From contig JALHMQ010000002.1 in NCBI GenBank assembly GCA_022843955.1, forward strand, positions 1 to 64,000: 64,000 nt of DNA, in the 5' to 3' direction. Shown here one piece after another: positions 1 to 12,595 of the stretch. This stretch comes from Burkholderiaceae bacterium. Its GTDB lineage: Bacteria; Pseudomonadota; Gammaproteobacteria; Burkholderiales; Burkholderiaceae_F. A program made the translations under genes and the position numbers. The first letter of the stretch is position 1. Each line of letters starts with the position of its first letter. The notes under the pieces are model-generated. The model was not told where the DNA came from. It saw only the letters and a program-made list of their open reading frames with translations, and did not search any database.

Positions 1-117
1 GGCCGCGGTGGCTGCGCCCGGCGCGTCGAGGTGCTCGCCGTCGGGGCCGTGGGCGCCGGGCGCGGCCTGCGCGACGATCGTGGCGCAGCACAGCAGCAAA
101 GCAAGGCAGCGCTTCAT
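1..117 (-). CDS. RND efflux periplasmic adaptor (CzcB/CusB-like), N-terminal fragment
   Basis: The gene starts with ATG at 117-115 and runs off the left edge, leaving 39 codons. They encode a signal peptide (hydrophobic CLALLLCCATIVAQA) followed by GAHGPDGEHLDAPGAA, an acidic/His-containing segment. The start overlaps the stop of the upstream gene as ATGA, so translation is coupled. Position after a TolC-family channel in a metal-efflux operon suggests the membrane-fusion subunit of a CzcCBA/CusCBA pump; that is inference, because no adaptor domain lies inside the window. The same 16-residue motif is in the upstream 201-residue protein. Confidence 0.55.
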   Translation of the reverse strand, partial: MKRCLALLLCCATIVAQAAPGAHGPDGEHLDAPGAATAA

Positions 118-719
118 CGCGTGCCTCCCGCGGCCAGCGCAGAGGCAGTCGACGCCCTGCGCCGGCGCCACCACCACCACCCACCCGCTGCGAGAGCCAG
201 CAGGCCACCACCGGCGATCAGCGCGTCCGACAGATGCCAGTGGCCGTGATGATCGTGATCGTCGTGCGCGTGCTCGGCGCTGCCGGTCACGAGCGTGGCG
301 TCGAGCAGGTCGGCCTCCTGCCCGGCGGTGAGCGTGAACACCAGCGGATGCTGGCCCGGCGTCGCGAGCGCCCGCACGAAGGCGGCGTCGGCGACAACGT
401 AGTCGCCTTGCGCCGGCCGGAACACGGCGTCGGCGCGCGCTTCGCCGCGCTCGACGACGAGCGATGCGCCAAGCACCGGCTCGTTGGTCTCGTAGCGGTC
501 GACAAAGATGACGAACTCGCCGCCGCGCAGTTCCGCCACCAGCTCGAAGGCGTCGGTCTGCGCCTGCAAGCGTGGCAGCGCAGCGGCCGTGCTCGCCGCG
601 CCGGGGGCGTCGAGGTGTTCGCCGTCGGGCCCGTGGGCGCCGGGAGCGGCAGCAGTGATCAGCGGCGCGGAAAAAGCAAGGGCGACAAGCGTCGCCCGCA
701 GATGGGCAGCAAGACTCAT
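114..719 (-). CDS. His-rich membrane-anchored protein of metal RND operon (adaptor N-domain-like)
   Basis: This 201-residue protein has a signal peptide (residues 1-24), the motif APGAHGPDGEHLDAPGAA, a soluble domain (about 50-150) rich in beta-strand patterns like the N-terminal extension of CzcB-type adaptors, a His cluster (HAHDDHDHHGHWH, about 148-162), one membrane helix and a WWWWRRRR tail. It lacks the lipoyl/barrel-sandwich and porter domains of a full adaptor. GGAG lies 8 nt before the ATG. It overlaps the TolC-family gene upstream and the truncated adaptor downstream, each as ATGA. A periplasmic metal-sensing or metal-delivery accessory role is inference. Confidence 0.6.
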   Translation of the reverse strand: MSLAAHLRATLVALAFSAPLITAAAPGAHGPDGEHLDAPGAASTAAALPRLQAQTDAFELVAELRGGEFVIFVDRYETNEPVLGASLVVERGEARADAVFRPAQGDYVVADAAFVRALATPGQHPLVFTLTAGQEADLLDATLVTGSAEHAHDDHDHHGHWHLSDALIAGGGLLALAAGGWWWWRRRRASTASALAAGGTR

Positions 720-1969
720 GGAAGCACTCCGGATACGGTCATCAAACGGGCCTGGGCGGCCCCGAAACGCGCCTGCTGGCGCAGGTGTGCTGCCTCGGCC
801 TCGCCGGCAGCAGCGAGCGCGCGCAGCAGTTCGGCCAGGGCCGACTCGCCCGCCGCAAACGAGCGTTCGATCAGGCGCGCGCGCTCGCGCAGCTGCGCCG
901 CACGCTGCGCTTCGAGCGCACGCTGCGCCGCCGCCGACGCCAGCGCCGCCTGCGCCAATGCCGCCTCGGCGCGCAGGCGCTCACGCAGCGGGCGCAGCGC
1001 GGCCTCGGCCACGTCCAGGTCACCCTGGGTCGATGCGATCTCGCGGGCGCCTTCGGCCGTGCCGAGCGGCACGCGCACGCGCAACTGCACGCTGCCCTGT
1101 GATGGTTCGCCGCGGCCGGGGATCTCCTGCCGCGCGCCCACCGCCAGCTCGGGCGCCTGGCGCCGCGACTGCCGCGCCAGGGTCAGCCGGGCGCGCGCCT
1201 GCGCTACCGCCGCCTGCGCCAGCAACAGTGCCGGGTGGCGGTCCTCGTCAAACGGCGGCCGCGGCTGTGCCACCGCATCGATCAGGGGCAGCGGCAGGCC
1301 GGTGAGCTGCTGCCAGTGCGACTGCGCGGCCGCCAGCGTATCTGCGGCCTGCGCCGCTTGCACCTGTGACGCCAGCCATTCGCCCTGCGCGGCCAGCTGA
1401 TCGGTGCGGGCGAGATCGCCGCTCGCCACGCGCCGTTCGACGTCGGCAGCGAGTCGCTGCAGCACGTCGTTCTGCGCCTGGACGGCAGCGCGCTCGGCCG
1501 CTGCGGCCGCGGCGGTCCAGTAGGCCTCGCGCACCTCGCCCGCCAGGCGCAGGCGGGCGGCGCGCAACTGCGCGTCGGCCGACGCGCCGGCAGCATCGGC
1601 GGCGGCGCCTGCCGCAGCGCGCTGGCCGGGCAGCCACAGCGGCCAAGCGACCCCCACTTCGCGCTCGCGCTCGCCCTGTCCGCGATGCCAGCGATCATCC
1701 CGCGCGGCCAGTTCGAGCGCCGGGCTGCCCGCCGACCAGCGGCGCGCCGCCTCCTGCTCGGCCTGGGCGCGGGCTGCGAGCCCGCCTGCCTCGGCTGCCG
1801 CGGTCGCCCGCTGCCAGGCAGATTCGATCGCGGTCGCCAGCGGATCGGCCGCGCTCTGGGCGTGCAGCGGCGAAGCGAGCACCAGATACGTGGCCAGACA
1901 CGTGACCAGACTCGCGCCCAGTCTGCCCGCCCGCATCGCGAGCGGCGTAACGATGAACCTCATGAACAC
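716..1969 (-). CDS. czcC: TolC/CzcC-family outer membrane efflux protein
   Basis: A 417-residue outer-membrane channel subunit of a heavy-metal RND pump. It has a signal peptide ending near SPLHAQ (about residue 38) and then long Ala/Glu/Arg-rich amphipathic helices typical of the periplasmic tunnel of TolC/CzcC proteins, including the repeat-like segments LARQSRRQAPELAVGARQE and VQLRVRVPLGTAEGAREI. Length fits CzcC (about 420). It precedes the His-rich 201-residue gene with a 4-nt overlap and follows a CzcI-like gene by 121 nt. The gene order channel-(accessory)-adaptor is the usual czcCBA order. The exact metal is unknown; czc-like is preferred over cus because of the CzcI-like neighbour. 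Confidence 0.75.
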   Translation of the reverse strand: MFMRFIVTPLAMRAGRLGASLVTCLATYLVLASPLHAQSAADPLATAIESAWQRATAAAEAGGLAARAQAEQEAARRWSAGSPALELAARDDRWHRGQGEREREVGVAWPLWLPGQRAAAGAAADAAGASADAQLRAARLRLAGEVREAYWTAAAAAAERAAVQAQNDVLQRLAADVERRVASGDLARTDQLAAQGEWLASQVQAAQAADTLAAAQSHWQQLTGLPLPLIDAVAQPRPPFDEDRHPALLLAQAAVAQARARLTLARQSRRQAPELAVGARQEIPGRGEPSQGSVQLRVRVPLGTAEGAREIASTQGDLDVAEAALRPLRERLRAEAALAQAALASAAAQRALEAQRAAQLRERARLIERSFAAGESALAELLRALAAAGEAEAAHLRQQARFGAAQARLMTVSGVLP

Positions 1970-2090
1970 TCCGGAGACTCGCCCGACAGCACATGGCCAC
2001 AGGCACAGCGAAGGGCACCGTGCGGTGCCCGCAGGGGATCAGGCCGTCCATGCGCAAGCGCACGAACGACTGCCGCAGCGGAGTGGAAAG

Positions 2091-2435
2091 TCAGCGAGGC
2101 GGGCGCAGCGGCCCGTCGAGCCAGGGCGGCGGAGCGTGCGCCATCAAGGCGTGACGCGGCGCCAGATGGGCGAGGTCGGGCGGGGTGGTGCTCGCGGCCT
2201 GCGAGGGCAGACCGACGCCGCTGACGGCATCCGCAGCGACATGCGCGAGTGCGTCGGCCGATCCGCCCAGGTCATAGCCGCCGTCATCGTGATGATCGTG
2301 CGCTGCGCCCATCCAGTGCAGCAGCGCATGACTGTCGAGCGTGCCCGAGCCAGTGCCTGCACCGGCATGGGTGGCTGGCGACAGCGGGCCGAGCATGACC
2401 AGCGCGGCCACAACGAGAATCAATCGACGCAACAT
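2091..2435 (-). CDS. CzcI-like small periplasmic His-rich protein
   Basis: A 114-residue exported protein with a signal peptide (residues 1-24, ending THAGAG), an acidic His motif (GAAHDHHDDGGYD, about 42-55) and a proline-rich C-terminus (PPPWLDGPLRPPR). Small His-containing proteins with such PPR tails commonly open czc operons (CzcI family). First gene of the minus-strand metal operon. It probably binds divalent cations in the periplasm or affects induction of the pump; this rests on position and composition only, since similarity to CzcI is weak. Confidence 0.5.
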   Translation of the reverse strand: MLRRLILVVAALVMLGPLSPATHAGAGTGSGTLDSHALLHWMGAAHDHHDDGGYDLGGSADALAHVAADAVSGVGLPSQAASTTPPDLAHLAPRHALMAHAPPPWLDGPLRPPR

Positions 2436-2559
2436 CGACCGATGGTAACTGACCCGGCCTAGGGCTTGTCTGATGGGCTACCTACGGTTTAGCCGACGGC
2501 CGCGCGGACCACCCGCGCGCCCGCGAAACGACCGGGCATGGCCCTGCCCACCACCGGCA

Positions 2560-4323
<1,764 letters not shown>

Positions 4324-4517
4324 GGTATCGGCCGCCGCATCGACTGCGGTTCACCATCGGTCGGGCAGCGAGCCGCCGCGGTTTAGCGAGCGTCGCGACA
4401 AATCGATGGCGAATGGGCAATGAGGATGACCATGTTCAAGACCTGTCGACAGGCGCGCGGATGACCATCACCGCGATCATCACCGCAAAGATGGCGCCGA
4501 GGCCAGGCGCCAGGGCA

Positions 4518-5687
4518 TCAACCCAGCGCCGGAAGATCGATGCGCAGCACCCGCGCGACCGCTCCGTCGATCCCCCGCTCGACCATCGTCAGCGCGCCCA
4601 GGCGATCGAGCCTGCGTATCGAAACCTCGATCGCCGCGCCACTCGCGGCCGCCTGGATCGACGTCAGCAAACCGTTGAGCAGTTGCCGCAGCAACGTGGG
4701 TCGATCGGCGATTACGCGGATCGGCTGTACCTGGCCCCAGACGAACTGCACGGACGCGACCCGGGCTTCGGTCTGCAGCAACTCGATCAGGTCGGCCACG
4801 AGGTCGGCCAGGCGCATCGATTCGGTTTCGGCCGTGTGGCCGAGCGCCAGCGCCCGCCATAGCGCGGCCTGGCGCCCGAACTTGCGGCTCAGCTGTATCG
4901 CCACATCGATCGTGGTGGTGGCATCCGTCCCGCCGGCGATCTGCCGGGCGGCCAGTTCCAGCCGCAGGCGGGTCACTGCGATCCGCTGCACCATGTCCTG
5001 ACGCAGTTTCTCGAGCAGCGGATCGACCTGCGTGCTCACCGCGTCTGTCAGCCACGACGACAGCAGTTCGCAGGCGGCGGCTTCAGAAGCGCAGAACAGG
5101 ATGTCGCGCACCTTGTCTGCCGTTTCCAGCCGCCGCACCGACATGCTGAGCACGCCGGCGCAACCCCCTGCCGGACCTTCCAGCGGTGCGCCCTGGCAGG
5201 TGAAGACATGGAAGCCTTCGATGAAGTGCTCCGGGCCGACCAGCTCGACGTAGCCATTTTCGGCGAGCGCGGTGCCGACCCCGTTGGCGCCCGAGGTCCG
5301 CTCGGACAGCAGCGCGCCTGGACCGGGAAAGTTCTCGTCGGCGGCGGTTTCACGGTCAGCCACGACTTGCAGCAACCGGCCATCGCCATCGGCCAGCATC
5401 GCCGCGTGCCGGTCGGCGCCGGCGGCGGCAGACAGCGCGCTCAGGAACGGGCCGACCACGGTGACGAGTCGTGCCTGCTGTGACAGCAGTTCCTCGGTGT
5501 CGCGCGCCGACAGCAGGTGCGCCTTGCCCTGGTACGGATCACATCTGGCTGCACGCGAGCGCTCCCATGCGCGCGCCACGTAGCTGCGCAGGCGTGGCGA
5601 CGGCGGCGCGCCCGAGACGACGAACTGCTCCCACGCAGAGCGAACGTGTGAGAGGTCGGGCTGCTGGGGCGGGGCGAGAAAGCGCAA
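4518..5687 (-). CDS. GAF-domain sensor with degenerate histidine-kinase-like C-terminus
   Basis: A 389-residue soluble protein. Residues 10-50 (VRSAWEQFV...RSYVARAWERSR) and the GAF domain (about 60-200, with ERTSGANGVGTALAENGYVEL) closely resemble the sensory part of AcoR-type activators. Instead of an AAA+ domain, the rest (about 225-389) looks like a kinase core: a helical segment LLEKLRQDMVQRIAVTRLRL and a region with LRQLLNGLLTSIQAA where an N-box is expected. No phosphoacceptor His and no DxGxG ATP-lid motif are visible, so activity is doubtful. It lies 12 nt after a receiver-only response regulator and is probably cotranscribed with it. A cytoplasmic small-molecule or redox sensor is the best guess. 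Confidence 0.65.
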   Translation of the reverse strand: MRFLAPPQQPDLSHVRSAWEQFVVSGAPPSPRLRSYVARAWERSRAARCDPYQGKAHLLSARDTEELLSQQARLVTVVGPFLSALSAAAGADRHAAMLADGDGRLLQVVADRETAADENFPGPGALLSERTSGANGVGTALAENGYVELVGPEHFIEGFHVFTCQGAPLEGPAGGCAGVLSMSVRRLETADKVRDILFCASEAAACELLSSWLTDAVSTQVDPLLEKLRQDMVQRIAVTRLRLELAARQIAGGTDATTTIDVAIQLSRKFGRQAALWRALALGHTAETESMRLADLVADLIELLQTEARVASVQFVWGQVQPIRVIADRPTLLRQLLNGLLTSIQAAASGAAIEVSIRRLDRLGALTMVERGIDGAVARVLRIDLPALG

Positions 5688-5699
5688 CGTCGTTTCCGG

Positions 5700-6074
5700 C
5701 TAGCGGGCGCGATGGGCGGCGATCACCTCTTCGATCCGCTGCAGCAGTTGCGACAGGCTGAAAGGCTTGGAGAGGTGCCCATCGAACTTGTGTGCAGCGG
5801 CCGTGCTCTCGACGTCGCGCATGGCCGACACCAGAACGGCAGGCGCCTGCAACCCGGCATCACGCATCTGTGCCAGCGCGGCAGGACCCGAGAGGACCGG
5901 CATCCGATGATCGACCAGCACGACATCGGGCGCCACCCGGCCCTCACGTACCCGTACCACCGCATCGACGCTGCTCGTGGTGGACGTCACCTTGAAGCCT
6001 TCGAGTCCGAGCAAAGTACTCGTGCTCAGGACGAAGTCCTCTTCGTCGTCAATGAGAAACACGTGCCTTGCCAT
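5700..6074 (-). CDS. Single-domain (CheY-like) response regulator
   Basis: A 124-residue receiver domain with no output domain. Acidic pocket D9/D10 (FLIDDEED), phosphoacceptor D55 (VVLVDHRMP), switch S83 (VLVSAMR) and K103 (LSKPF) are all present, so it should be phosphorylatable. The ATG at 6074 is chosen over longer in-frame starts because it begins right at the receiver fold and has GGAGCGAGGCA just upstream. It precedes the GAF pseudo-kinase by 12 nt. It probably acts by protein-protein contact in a phosphorelay; the partner cannot be named. Confidence 0.85.
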   Translation of the reverse strand: MARHVFLIDDEEDFVLSTSTLLGLEGFKVTSTTSSVDAVVRVREGRVAPDVVLVDHRMPVLSGPAALAQMRDAGLQAPAVLVSAMRDVESTAAAHKFDGHLSKPFSLSQLLQRIEEVIAAHRAR

Positions 6075-6259
6075 TGCCTCGCTCCAAACCACGGGGTGTC
6101 GCAAGACCCATGCCGCAACGTCGCCCCGACGGGCAGCGTTGCCATGGTCCCAAACGGTCCGGACGCGAGTCGGGCAGAAGACTCGGTACGCGAGCTGACG
6201 GCAGGTGTCTGTGCGCTGACGTACGAAATCAGATCTCGACCGTGCCCGCTTCAACAGGT

Positions 6260-6802
6260 TCAGGCTGCCACGGACCGGCGCCGGGTGAGCAGCAGCCAGA
6301 GGCCAGTGAGCGCCAGCACGACATAGTTGAGCGCCATGAACCAGGGTGTGTTCCACGCGATGCCATCGAAGCCGCGCTCCGTGAACGGATAGAGCACCGG
6401 CACCGCGTAGTAGTCGGCCGAATGCGTGAAGACATCAATCACGATGTGCGACCACCAGCCCAGCAGCGGGATCCAGAATGCGCGGCGCGCCGCCCAGACG
6501 GCCCCCGTGACGAGCGCGGCGATCGGCGCGCTGTGCATCACGCAATGCAGGTGGTGGGACAACAAACCGACCAGCGGCGGCAGAAAGGGTTCCTGCCCGG
6601 GTACCGCCACGGCATAACCGCGCAGGGCAGCAAAGCTTCCGTCGCCGAAGAGCCACCAGCTTGCGATGGGCAGCAGATGAATGACATCAGGCAACGCTGC
6701 CAGCACCAGCGTGACCAGCGCAGCGCTCCTCGTCAGCGGTCGCCGACGATGGATCACCGCAGCGCCCGCAGCAGCCCACAGCGTGTGCGCAACGATGTCC
6801 AT
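6260..6802 (-). CDS. YdjM-like membrane-bound metal-dependent hydrolase (DUF457 type)
   Basis: A 180-residue protein with about four membrane helices and the conserved His/Asp positions of the YdjM/DUF457 family: HTLWAAAGAAVIHR near the N-terminus, LPDVIHLLP (about 39-47), LLSHHLHCVMHS (about 80-92) and WWSHIVIDVFTHS (about 115-127), which may bind a metal at the membrane face. It starts 14 nt after the copA stop and is probably cotranscribed with it. The physiological substrate of the family is not known. Confidence 0.7.
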   Translation of the reverse strand: MDIVAHTLWAAAGAAVIHRRRPLTRSAALVTLVLAALPDVIHLLPIASWWLFGDGSFAALRGYAVAVPGQEPFLPPLVGLLSHHLHCVMHSAPIAALVTGAVWAARRAFWIPLLGWWSHIVIDVFTHSADYYAVPVLYPFTERGFDGIAWNTPWFMALNYVVLALTGLWLLLTRRRSVAA

Positions 6803-6816
6803 CGCCGTGCCGGCTG

Positions 6817-9213
<2,397 letters not shown>

Positions 9214-9329
9214 CTCCTTCGATCGTTGCGCCAGATGTCGAGGACGAGAAGCATCAACCTACCCGTCGTTGGAGTGCGAGCGCCATCTTGTTGGCCGCAG
9301 GGCGCCGTTGCACGAAGCGGCTGGACCGG

Positions 9330-9761
9330 TCAGGCCAGTGCCGCGCAAACGCGCTCGAGCCTGGCTCGCACCTCCTGCGCGACCGCTGCCACTTCAGGGT
9401 TGCTGGTCATCCGCATCACGGCGACCGGGTCCATGAAACCGACCACGAGCCCACCGTCTGCCGATTCACGCACGACCACGTTGCAAGGCAGCAGCAGCCC
9501 GATGTCGGGTTCGGCAGACAGGGCGCGGTGGGCCAGCGGCGGGTTGCACGCGCCAAGAATCCGGTAGGGCAGGCCGTCGATGCCCAACTTGGCTTTCATC
9601 GTGGCCTGGACATCGATCTCGGTCAGGATCCCGAAGCCCTCGGCCTTCAGCGCTGCCGTCACCTGCGCCAGCGCACGCGCGAAGTCCTGCTTCGGCAGGA
9701 CGCAGTGGAATCCGTAGCCCGAAGGTGTCGATGCATGGGTCGCATCAGGCGTGCTGTTCAT
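9330..9761 (-). CDS. DUF302 family protein
   Basis: A 143-residue soluble protein with the DUF302 fold signature: [19 protein letters not shown] at the start, [19 protein letters not shown] in the middle and [23 protein letters not shown] followed by VVRE, the most conserved part (about 75-100). GAGGG lies 7 nt before the ATG. It follows the Met-rich lipoprotein by 10 nt and precedes copA by 116 nt on the same strand. DUF302 proteins often sit in metal or sulfur-oxidation clusters; a metal-binding role is possible but unproven. Confidence 0.85.
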   Translation of the reverse strand: MNSTPDATHASTPSGYGFHCVLPKQDFARALAQVTAALKAEGFGILTEIDVQATMKAKLGIDGLPYRILGACNPPLAHRALSAEPDIGLLLPCNVVVRESADGGLVVGFMDPVAVMRMTSNPEVAAVAQEVRARLERVCAALA

Positions 9762-9771
9762 GGCGTCGCCC

Positions 9772-10254
9772 TCACTGGCCCGCTGCGGCGGGAGGCATCC
9801 GGTCGGCCATCATGTCCATCATCATCTGCATCATGGCCATGTGGTCCGCCATCATCTGGTGGCGCGTGGCCATGTCGGCCGGCATGCCCGTGCCGTCGCC
9901 CATGCCGGCCATCGGAGCGCTGGCGCCGTGCGAACCCATCATGCCCATGCCCCCCGTGCCGCTGCCGGCTTGCATGCCGTGCATTTCCTTCATCATGGCC
10001 ATGCCGCCTTGCATGGCCTTCATGTGATCGGCCATCAAGGCTTGGCGTTCTGCGGGCGCGGCCTTCGCCATCTTCTGGTGCATCTCCTGCATGGCCTTCA
10101 TGCGGGGATCCATGGCGGCCGTCGATCCGGCTGGACCCATCGCCATGGGCGCCATGCTGGCGGAGGCTGGCGTGGCATTCATGTACCCGGGGCTTGCGCA
10201 GGCGGTCGCGAGGGTGGCGACGGACAGGGCGGCAAAGGTGCGTACGACGTGCAT
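9772..10254 (-). CDS. Met-rich periplasmic (lipo)protein, putative copper binding
   Basis: A 160-residue exported protein; the signal sequence ends near [11 protein letters not shown], a weak lipobox with Cys19. The mature part is very rich in Met (runs such as [36 protein letters not shown]) plus His and Gly. Met-rich periplasmic proteins commonly bind Cu(I) or Ag(I), which fits the adjacent copper ATPase. AGGAG lies 6 nt before the ATG at 10254. The lipid anchor is uncertain. No named family was recognised. Confidence 0.7.
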   Translation of the reverse strand: MHVVRTFAALSVATLATACASPGYMNATPASASMAPMAMGPAGSTAAMDPRMKAMQEMHQKMAKAAPAERQALMADHMKAMQGGMAMMKEMHGMQAGSGTGGMGMMGSHGASAPMAGMGDGTGMPADMATRHQMMADHMAMMQMMMDMMADRMPPAAAGQ

Positions 10255-10579
10255 GGGGAACTCCTGACGGATTAAGGTGTGCGGCTCGTCGTCAGGAAGT
10301 CTGGCGGCCGAGGTAAGTGCCGCGTGGGCTCACGATGTCGCCGGCGCAACGTGAGTGAATCCAAACGCGTGAAAGTGGTAAACGCAAACTACGAGCAACC
10401 CGCCCCGGCGTCTGTGCGGCACCGAACCTGCGCAGACCTGTTCTGCAGGCCGAGCGAACGCCCCTGGAAGTGCTCACCCCGGCTGCGGACGTTCGATGGG
10501 AGCCTTGGCGTCCGCAAACCGCTCGCTCAGCGACGGCAGCAGCCGCTGCGGGGCGCAGACCGCTCCACCGGTGCCCCGC
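10255..10579. other. Non-coding stretch upstream of the Met-rich lipoprotein gene
   Basis: About 325 bases between the Met-rich lipoprotein start and the readable end of the broken HMA chaperone. ORFs here have no recognisable family and no ribosome binding site. It should hold the promoter of the lipoprotein-DUF302-copA run, but no clear -35/-10 pair and no CueR-like inverted repeat were seen. Confidence 0.4.
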
Positions 10580-10800
10580 TCCGTCGTCAACCGGCACGGG
10601 CGTGTAGCCGGCCTCACGAATGGCGTCGCTCAACTCAGTCCCGTTCGACTCGGCCGGTTCGACTCGGCCGGTTCGATCCGTGCCCGGCGCATCGCCAGGT
10701 CAACGGTGACCTGGGCGCCCTGGTCGATCGCTCGGACTGCCTGGGTGATGCTGCTGCCGCAATGTCCGCAGGTCATGGCTTGGACTTCGAAGGCGATCAT
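10580..10800 (-). pseudogene. Heavy-metal-associated (HMA) copper chaperone, frameshifted by a 14-bp tandem duplication
   Basis: Starting with ATG at 10800, the sequence reads MIAFEVQAMTCGHCGSSITQ and continues through VTVDLAMRRARIEPAES, the first two-thirds of a CopZ-like HMA domain with the MTCGHC copper site (residues 9-14). The frame then shifts and stops at 10630 after 56 residues. The remaining HMA part (ELSDAIREAGYTPVPV) continues in another frame. A 14-bp unit is duplicated exactly at the break (10643-10670); deleting one copy restores a continuous ...IEPAESNGTELSDAIREAG... domain. The copper site is intact but the C-terminal strand and helix are lost, so the product is probably inactive. 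Confidence 0.8.
10643..10676. repeat. 14-bp tandem repeat (2.4 copies) inside the HMA chaperone gene
   Basis: The unit GTTCGACTCGGCCG occurs at 10643-10656 and 10657-10670, followed by a partial copy GTTCGA (10671-10676). Fourteen is not a multiple of three, so the duplication shifts the reading frame of the minus-strand HMA gene. It could arise, and be lost again, by replication slippage. Confidence 0.9.
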
Positions 10801-11042
10801 TTGATCTCAAAAGCTCTTTGAGCAGTCCTCCTTCCTGCCGTGGGAAGGTCAAGCCCTTTCGCAACAAGGGCCGAACGCGTGGTCCGCGCTTGACCTTGGC
10901 GCGGTGGAAGGGCCAAGCGCGCCTCCGCGCGTCGGAGCACGGCCCGTGCCTGCTCCGGCCCACTGGCCTGGCTGGCTTTCAGGCGCGCCGATGTTCGGCA
11001 GCGCACGGACAGTTCGATGGCCGGGGCGGACGATGTCTGCCC

Positions 11043-12113
11043 ATGACCAAGATACGCACCGGGCAGGCGCCCGCCCCGCTGACGCGCGAGCAATTCCAGG
11101 AGCGCTTCAATGTGCGCTTCTTCGACCCGGCGTTCGATGCTGAACGCGACGCCATCGCCAGGCTCGAAGTCATTGCGTGGGATGCTCTGCAGGAAGGCCG
11201 CAAAGCGCCGATGACCCGGCCCGCCGGGACCGGCTTCGCCGACCCCACCTATGAGTTGTCGCTGCAGTGGCTGGACACGCGCGCGCGCCTGCAGGCGGCG
11301 CAGAAGCTGTGGGGCGACAGCGCAGCGCCGTCGCGCGTGCTGCTCGTGTGCGGCAGCGCCCGCAATGACGGCACCTGCCCGGGCGAGGTGTCGAAGACCT
11401 GGCGCTTGACCGAATTGGCTCGACGTGTTGTCGAAGACGCAGGCATGCAGGCCGACGTGCTGGACCTCAGCCTCGTCACCTCGGAGTACGGCCGCAACAT
11501 CCACCCGTGCAAGGGCTGTGTGTCGAGCGCGATGCCGCTGTGCCACTGGCCCTGCAGTTGTTACCCGAACCATGCACTGAACCAGGCCGACGACTGGATG
11601 GCCGAGATCTACGAGCGCTGGGTGGCAGCCCACGCCGTGATCATCCTGGCGCCGACCTACTGGTACCAGTCGCCGAGCCCGCTGAAGCTGATGATCGACC
11701 GCCTGGTTTGCGCCGATGGCGGCAACCCCGACCCGACGACGACCCATGGCAAGCGCGTGGCCGAGGCCAAGGCCATCGAAGAGAAGGGTTGGGACTACCC
11801 CAAGCACCTGTCCGGCCGAGCCTATGGCGTCGTGGTGCACGGCGACGTGGCCGGGGTCGAGGTGCACCGGCGCAATCTCACCGATTGGCTGGAGTGGATG
11901 GGGCTGATCGATGCCGGTGCGGCGGCCAAGCTCGACCGCTACATCGGCTACTACGAGCCTTACTACAACAGCCACGACGCGCTCGACGAGGACCAGGCCG
12001 TGCAGGCAGAGGCGTGCAACGTCGCGCGCTCGGTGGTGCAGGCCGTCACGGCGCTGCGCGCCGGGCGGCTGAGCCAGCCCGACAAGCAGATCAAGTGGCC
12101 ACGCTCGAAGTGA
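11043..12113 (+). CDS. Flavodoxin-family NAD(P)H-dependent FMN oxidoreductase
   Basis: A 356-residue protein. Residues 1-95 are a charged helical N-terminal extension (MTKIRTGQAPAPLTREQF...). The flavodoxin-like domain starts near residue 98 (SRVLLVCGSARNDGTCPGEVSKT, a phosphate-binding loop), has a Cys-rich segment HPCKGCVSSAMPLCHWPCSC (about 155-175) like iron-sulfur flavoproteins, and APTYWYQSPSPLKLMIDRLV for the flavin. The ATG at 11043 fits the conserved N-terminus; longer in-frame extensions look non-coding. No strong ribosome binding site is visible. It is the first of three plus-strand genes divergent from the copper cluster; a role in oxidative or quinone stress is inference. Confidence 0.8.
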   Translation: MTKIRTGQAPAPLTREQFQERFNVRFFDPAFDAERDAIARLEVIAWDALQEGRKAPMTRPAGTGFADPTYELSLQWLDTRARLQAAQKLWGDSAAPSRVLLVCGSARNDGTCPGEVSKTWRLTELARRVVEDAGMQADVLDLSLVTSEYGRNIHPCKGCVSSAMPLCHWPCSCYPNHALNQADDWMAEIYERWVAAHAVIILAPTYWYQSPSPLKLMIDRLVCADGGNPDPTTTHGKRVAEAKAIEEKGWDYPKHLSGRAYGVVVHGDVAGVEVHRRNLTDWLEWMGLIDAGAAAKLDRYIGYYEPYYNSHDALDEDQAVQAEACNVARSVVQAVTALRAGRLSQPDKQIKWPRSK

Positions 12114-12144
12114 GCCGCCGTCTTCACCACCGCAGGGAGTCACC

Positions 12145-12595
12145 ATGAGCGAGAAATCCGCAAGCGTTCTCTGGACGGGTGCGGGCAAGAAGGGCTTGGG
12201 CCAGGTCAGCACCGAAACCGGGGCGTTGCTGATCTACCCCATTGGATTCGCGAGCCGCTTTGACGACGACCGCCGCGGCACGAACCCTGAAGAGATCCTG
12301 GGTGCCGCATACGCCACCTGCTTCACGATCGCGTTCTCGTTCGCCTGCGACAAGGCCGGCTTCGCGACCCGCACGGCCGACACCCGGGCCCAGGTGCCGC
12401 TGTCGGCATAAGGTGACGGCTGCGTAGTCGATCGGATCGCGTTGCGCCTGAACGCCGTCGTGCCCGGGCTCGACGAAGCCCGGTTCCAGGAGATCGCTGC
12501 GGGGGGCCAGGCGCGATTGCCCGCTGTCCAAGGCGCTGGCGAGCGTTCCCGAGATCAACCTCGTGGCCATAGTCGAGATGAATTCGCCGGCCTGA
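12145..12595 (+). pseudogene. osmC: OsmC-family peroxiredoxin-like protein, broken by a stop and a frameshift
   Basis: Reads MSEKSASVLWTGAGKKGLGQ, then GTNPEEILGAAYATCFTIAF with the first active-site Cys, as in OsmC hydroperoxide reductases. An in-frame TAA at 12409-12411 stops it at residue 88. The same frame continues with GDGCVVDRIALRLNAVVPGLDEARFQEIAAG and then breaks at a run of six G (12501-12506). One base fewer restores CPLSKALASVPEINL with the second Cys, ending at TGA 12593-12595. Two independent lesions make a functional full-length product unlikely; the 88-residue fragment lacks the second catalytic Cys. Confidence 0.85.

Noticed and set aside
10797-12212. 471-codon minus-strand ORF
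   Set aside because: Antisense to the flavodoxin-family gene, which has clear flavin and Cys motifs.
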